Origin: Halomonas sp. CUBES01
GTDB taxonomy: Bacteria > Pseudomonadota > Gammaproteobacteria > Pseudomonadales > Halomonadaceae
Direction: 5' to 3'
Assembly (NCBI RefSeq): GCF_020991005.1
Contig: NZ_JAJLLW010000005.1
Span: forward strand, 1 to 64,000
DNA: 64,000 nucleotides
The position numbers and the translations under genes are program-made. Shown in pieces: positions 62,453-64,000 of the stretch. Numbering within the stretch: position 1 is the first letter of the stretch; each line of letters begins with the position of its first letter. The notes under the pieces are model-generated. The model did not search any database. It was given only the letters and a program-made list of their open reading frames with translations, and was not told where the DNA came from.

Positions 62453-62739
62453 GTGTTCGCTTTCACCCTGAAGCGGAAGCAGAACTAGCTGAAAGTACAG
62501 AGTATTACGAAGACATTGAACCAGGCTTGGGATGGGACTTTGCGCTTGAGGTATACTCAGCCATCGAACGTGCGCACAGACATCCAGAAGTATGGACATT
62601 ACTGGAGGGGGATATCCGCCGTTCATTGGTACGCCGTTTCCCTTACGGTGTGCTTTATGCTCTTGAGAATGACGATGTTTTTGTACTTGCTGTCATGCAT
62701 TTACATCGAGAGCCAAATTACTGGAAGAACCGGCTATAG
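62449..62739 (+). CDS. type II toxin, RelE/ParE family
   Basis: A 96-aa toxin of the RelE/ParE superfamily: RFHPEAEAELAESTEYYED and IRRSLVRRFPYGVLYAL are distinctive, and VMHLHREPNYWKNR is the common ParE C-terminus. It overlaps its antitoxin by 4 nt, confirming module 2. The composition is less GC-rich than the flanking genes. Confidence 0.9.
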   Translation: MSVRFHPEAEAELAESTEYYEDIEPGLGWDFALEVYSAIERAHRHPEVWTLLEGDIRRSLVRRFPYGVLYALENDDVFVLAVMHLHREPNYWKNRL

Positions 62740-62803
62740 GTTAGGTTTCCAATTTCGGGCGCATAAATCCGATGGCCTGGAAGCTTTACGCATAGACATC
62801 AGC

Positions 62804-63409
62804 TCAGGACACAAGTGGCCTCCACACATGTTCGGCACCAATCGATATCGCCACGGCGACCAATAGCCCCGCCATCAGCCAGTTGAAGCCCTTCACGACC
62901 CGCGTGCTTTTAATACGCTCACCCACCAGGCTACCGATGACCACATAGCTGCCGGGGGCGCCCGCCGCCATGGCGGACAGCCCCAGCGCCCAGATCACCA
63001 GGCTGACGCCCTGGATACCCGCCGCCGGAAACTGAAGGGTGGCAATGGGCAGGGTCGCGACGATGGCCTTCGGATTGAGCAACTGCATTACCAGCCCATC
63101 GCGAAAGTTCAGCAGGCGCGGCGCATGGTCAGGCTCGCCCAAATCCGCGTTGGCGCGGGCAATCTTGACGGCCAGGTACACAATGTAGCTACAGCCCAGC
63201 GCACTCACCACGATCAGCGCGTTACCGCTGATCCAGGCTGCTCCCGCCCAACCCAACACCAGCAGGTACACCAGCATTGCCATTCCCACACCCAGGCAAA
63301 ACCCGACCGACTGTTTGGCCTGGCCATTGATGCCTACATTGAGGCCGAGCAGATTCACAGGCCCAGGGGTGTACATGACGCCCAGGGCATAGGCGACGAT
63401 TGCTAACAT
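62804..63409 (-). CDS. LysE family amino acid exporter
   Basis: A 201-aa inner-membrane exporter with six helices. TPGPVNLLGLNVGINGQAKQ near the N-terminus and LLNPKAIVATLPIATLQFP are typical of LysE/RhtB translocators, which export amino acids. The transported amino acid is unknown. Its 5' and 3' ends have remnants at 61971-62079. The preceding AraC gene ends 25 bp upstream and may regulate it. Confidence 0.92.
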   Translation of the reverse strand: MLAIVAYALGVMYTPGPVNLLGLNVGINGQAKQSVGFCLGVGMAMLVYLLVLGWAGAAWISGNALIVVSALGCSYIVYLAVKIARANADLGEPDHAPRLLNFRDGLVMQLLNPKAIVATLPIATLQFPAAGIQGVSLVIWALGLSAMAAGAPGSYVVIGSLVGERIKSTRVVKGFNWLMAGLLVAVAISIGAEHVWRPLVS

Positions 63410-63434
63410 GGTGGAACCTCTAAGTTGGGTAGGG

Positions 63435-64000
63435 CTAACGCGCGATATCGCGCTGGTATTGGTGGGGCGTCATGCCATAGATACGCTTGAAGCGGCGGTT
63501 GAAATGGCTAAGGTCGGCAAACCCAAACCGCAACGCCACCTCATTCAGCGGCGCCCCCTGATCCAGCGCCGCACGGGCCGCATTGATCCGGCAGTTAATC
63601 ACGTACTGGTGAGGCGTCATGCCGTAGTGCTGGCGAAACAGCCGCAAAAAATGGTACTTGGATAAATGCGCGGCCTGGCTGATGTCGTCCAGCGACATAT
63701 CCGTTTCCAGGTGGGCGTGGATGTACGCCTTGGCAAGGCCCAGCAGGGCATCCGGGCGTTGCGTGACACGGCTGGGTTGAACACGGCCGCCTAGTTGAAC
63801 GGTTCGCTCAACCACCTGATAAAGCGCATTCTCCTGGTCAATGCAGCTACCGGCGTGGGTGCTCACTAAACGAGCCAGTTCCAGAATGGCGAGGCGCAGG
63901 GGCGCATCCTGAATCAGAGTTTGGTCGGAACGGAAGCCTGCGGCGCTTTCGCGGCCAAGCACCTCGGCGAACAGCGGCGTCACCTGTTCCGGGTGGGCAT
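63435..64000 (-). CDS. AraC family transcriptional regulator (truncated by window end)
   Basis: The C-terminal ~188 residues of an AraC regulator; the frame stays open through the right edge, so the start lies outside. Two helix-turn-helix motifs are clear (LDDISQAAHLSKYHFLRLFR and LNEVALRFGFADLSHFNRRF), ending with KRIYGMTPHQYQRDIAR. The N-terminal sensor is largely missing. It lies upstream of the lysE gene, its likely target. Confidence 0.9.
   Translation of the reverse strand, partial: AHPEQVTPLFAEVLGRESAAGFRSDQTLIQDAPLRLAILELARLVSTHAGSCIDQENALYQVVERTVQLGGRVQPSRVTQRPDALLGLAKAYIHAHLETDMSLDDISQAAHLSKYHFLRLFRQHYGMTPHQYVINCRINAARAALDQGAPLNEVALRFGFADLSHFNRRFKRIYGMTPHQYQRDIAR

Overview
The window looks like a chromosomal segment of a Halomonas-type gammaproteobacterium. 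Coding density and GC content are high, genes face both ways in small operons, and the protein families seen (DUF3581, DUF3820, YdbH-like, QmcA/NfeD, LysR-trpBA) are typical of Oceanospirillales/Pseudomonas-like genomes. No rRNA, tRNA, CRISPR array, transposase or prophage gene was seen. Both window ends cut through genes.

Layout. 0-10 kb: a GNAT acetyltransferase, an EamA exporter divergent from a MarR regulator with twin palindromic operators, BluB, two membrane diguanylate cyclases flanking a DUF2252 protein, and an nfeD-qmcA pair with a terminator. 10-14.5 kb: a TRIC channel, a giant YdbH/AsmA-like envelope protein and DUF3581. 14.5-25 kb: a predicted amidoligase/peptide-modification cluster. 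On the minus strand are DUF2126-transglutaminase, a CP-ATP-grasp/alpha-E fusion and a transglutaminase. On the plus strand are a CP-ATP-grasp and an alpha-E protein, converging on a zinc metallopeptidase. The two operons diverge from a 353-bp region with two opposed, well-spaced sigma-54-type promoters and NtrC-like half sites between them.

25-35 kb: mmsA; a TPP riboswitch driving a sodium:solute symporter; a GAF-PAS-GGDEF cyclase; a CorA transporter; a quinone-reductase-like enzyme followed by a proline-racemase-family protein with unusual catalytic positions; DUF1289; and a flavin reductase-like protein. 35-46 kb: a periplasmic binding protein paired with a chemoreceptor, a DJ-1 protein, several small proteins, an AraC regulator divergent from a zinc alcohol dehydrogenase, and a second chemoreceptor with a CheR-binding tail. 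Both chemoreceptor loci carry sigma-28-like promoters. 46-59 kb: an FNT transporter, a PadR/DUF2306 pair, a 24-codon remnant of a DapA-family gene, GlpQ, DUF4105/DUF3015, a membrane-anchored PQQ sugar dehydrogenase, and an aldo/keto reductase divergent from a LysR regulator.

59-64 kb: a TrpI-like LysR regulator and trpBA, followed by a small plastic region. Two different toxin-antitoxin modules are separated by a fused remnant of the neighbouring lysE and trpA genes. The intact lysE and a truncated AraC gene end the window.

All calls come from reading the sequence and from recalled family motifs; no database search was run.
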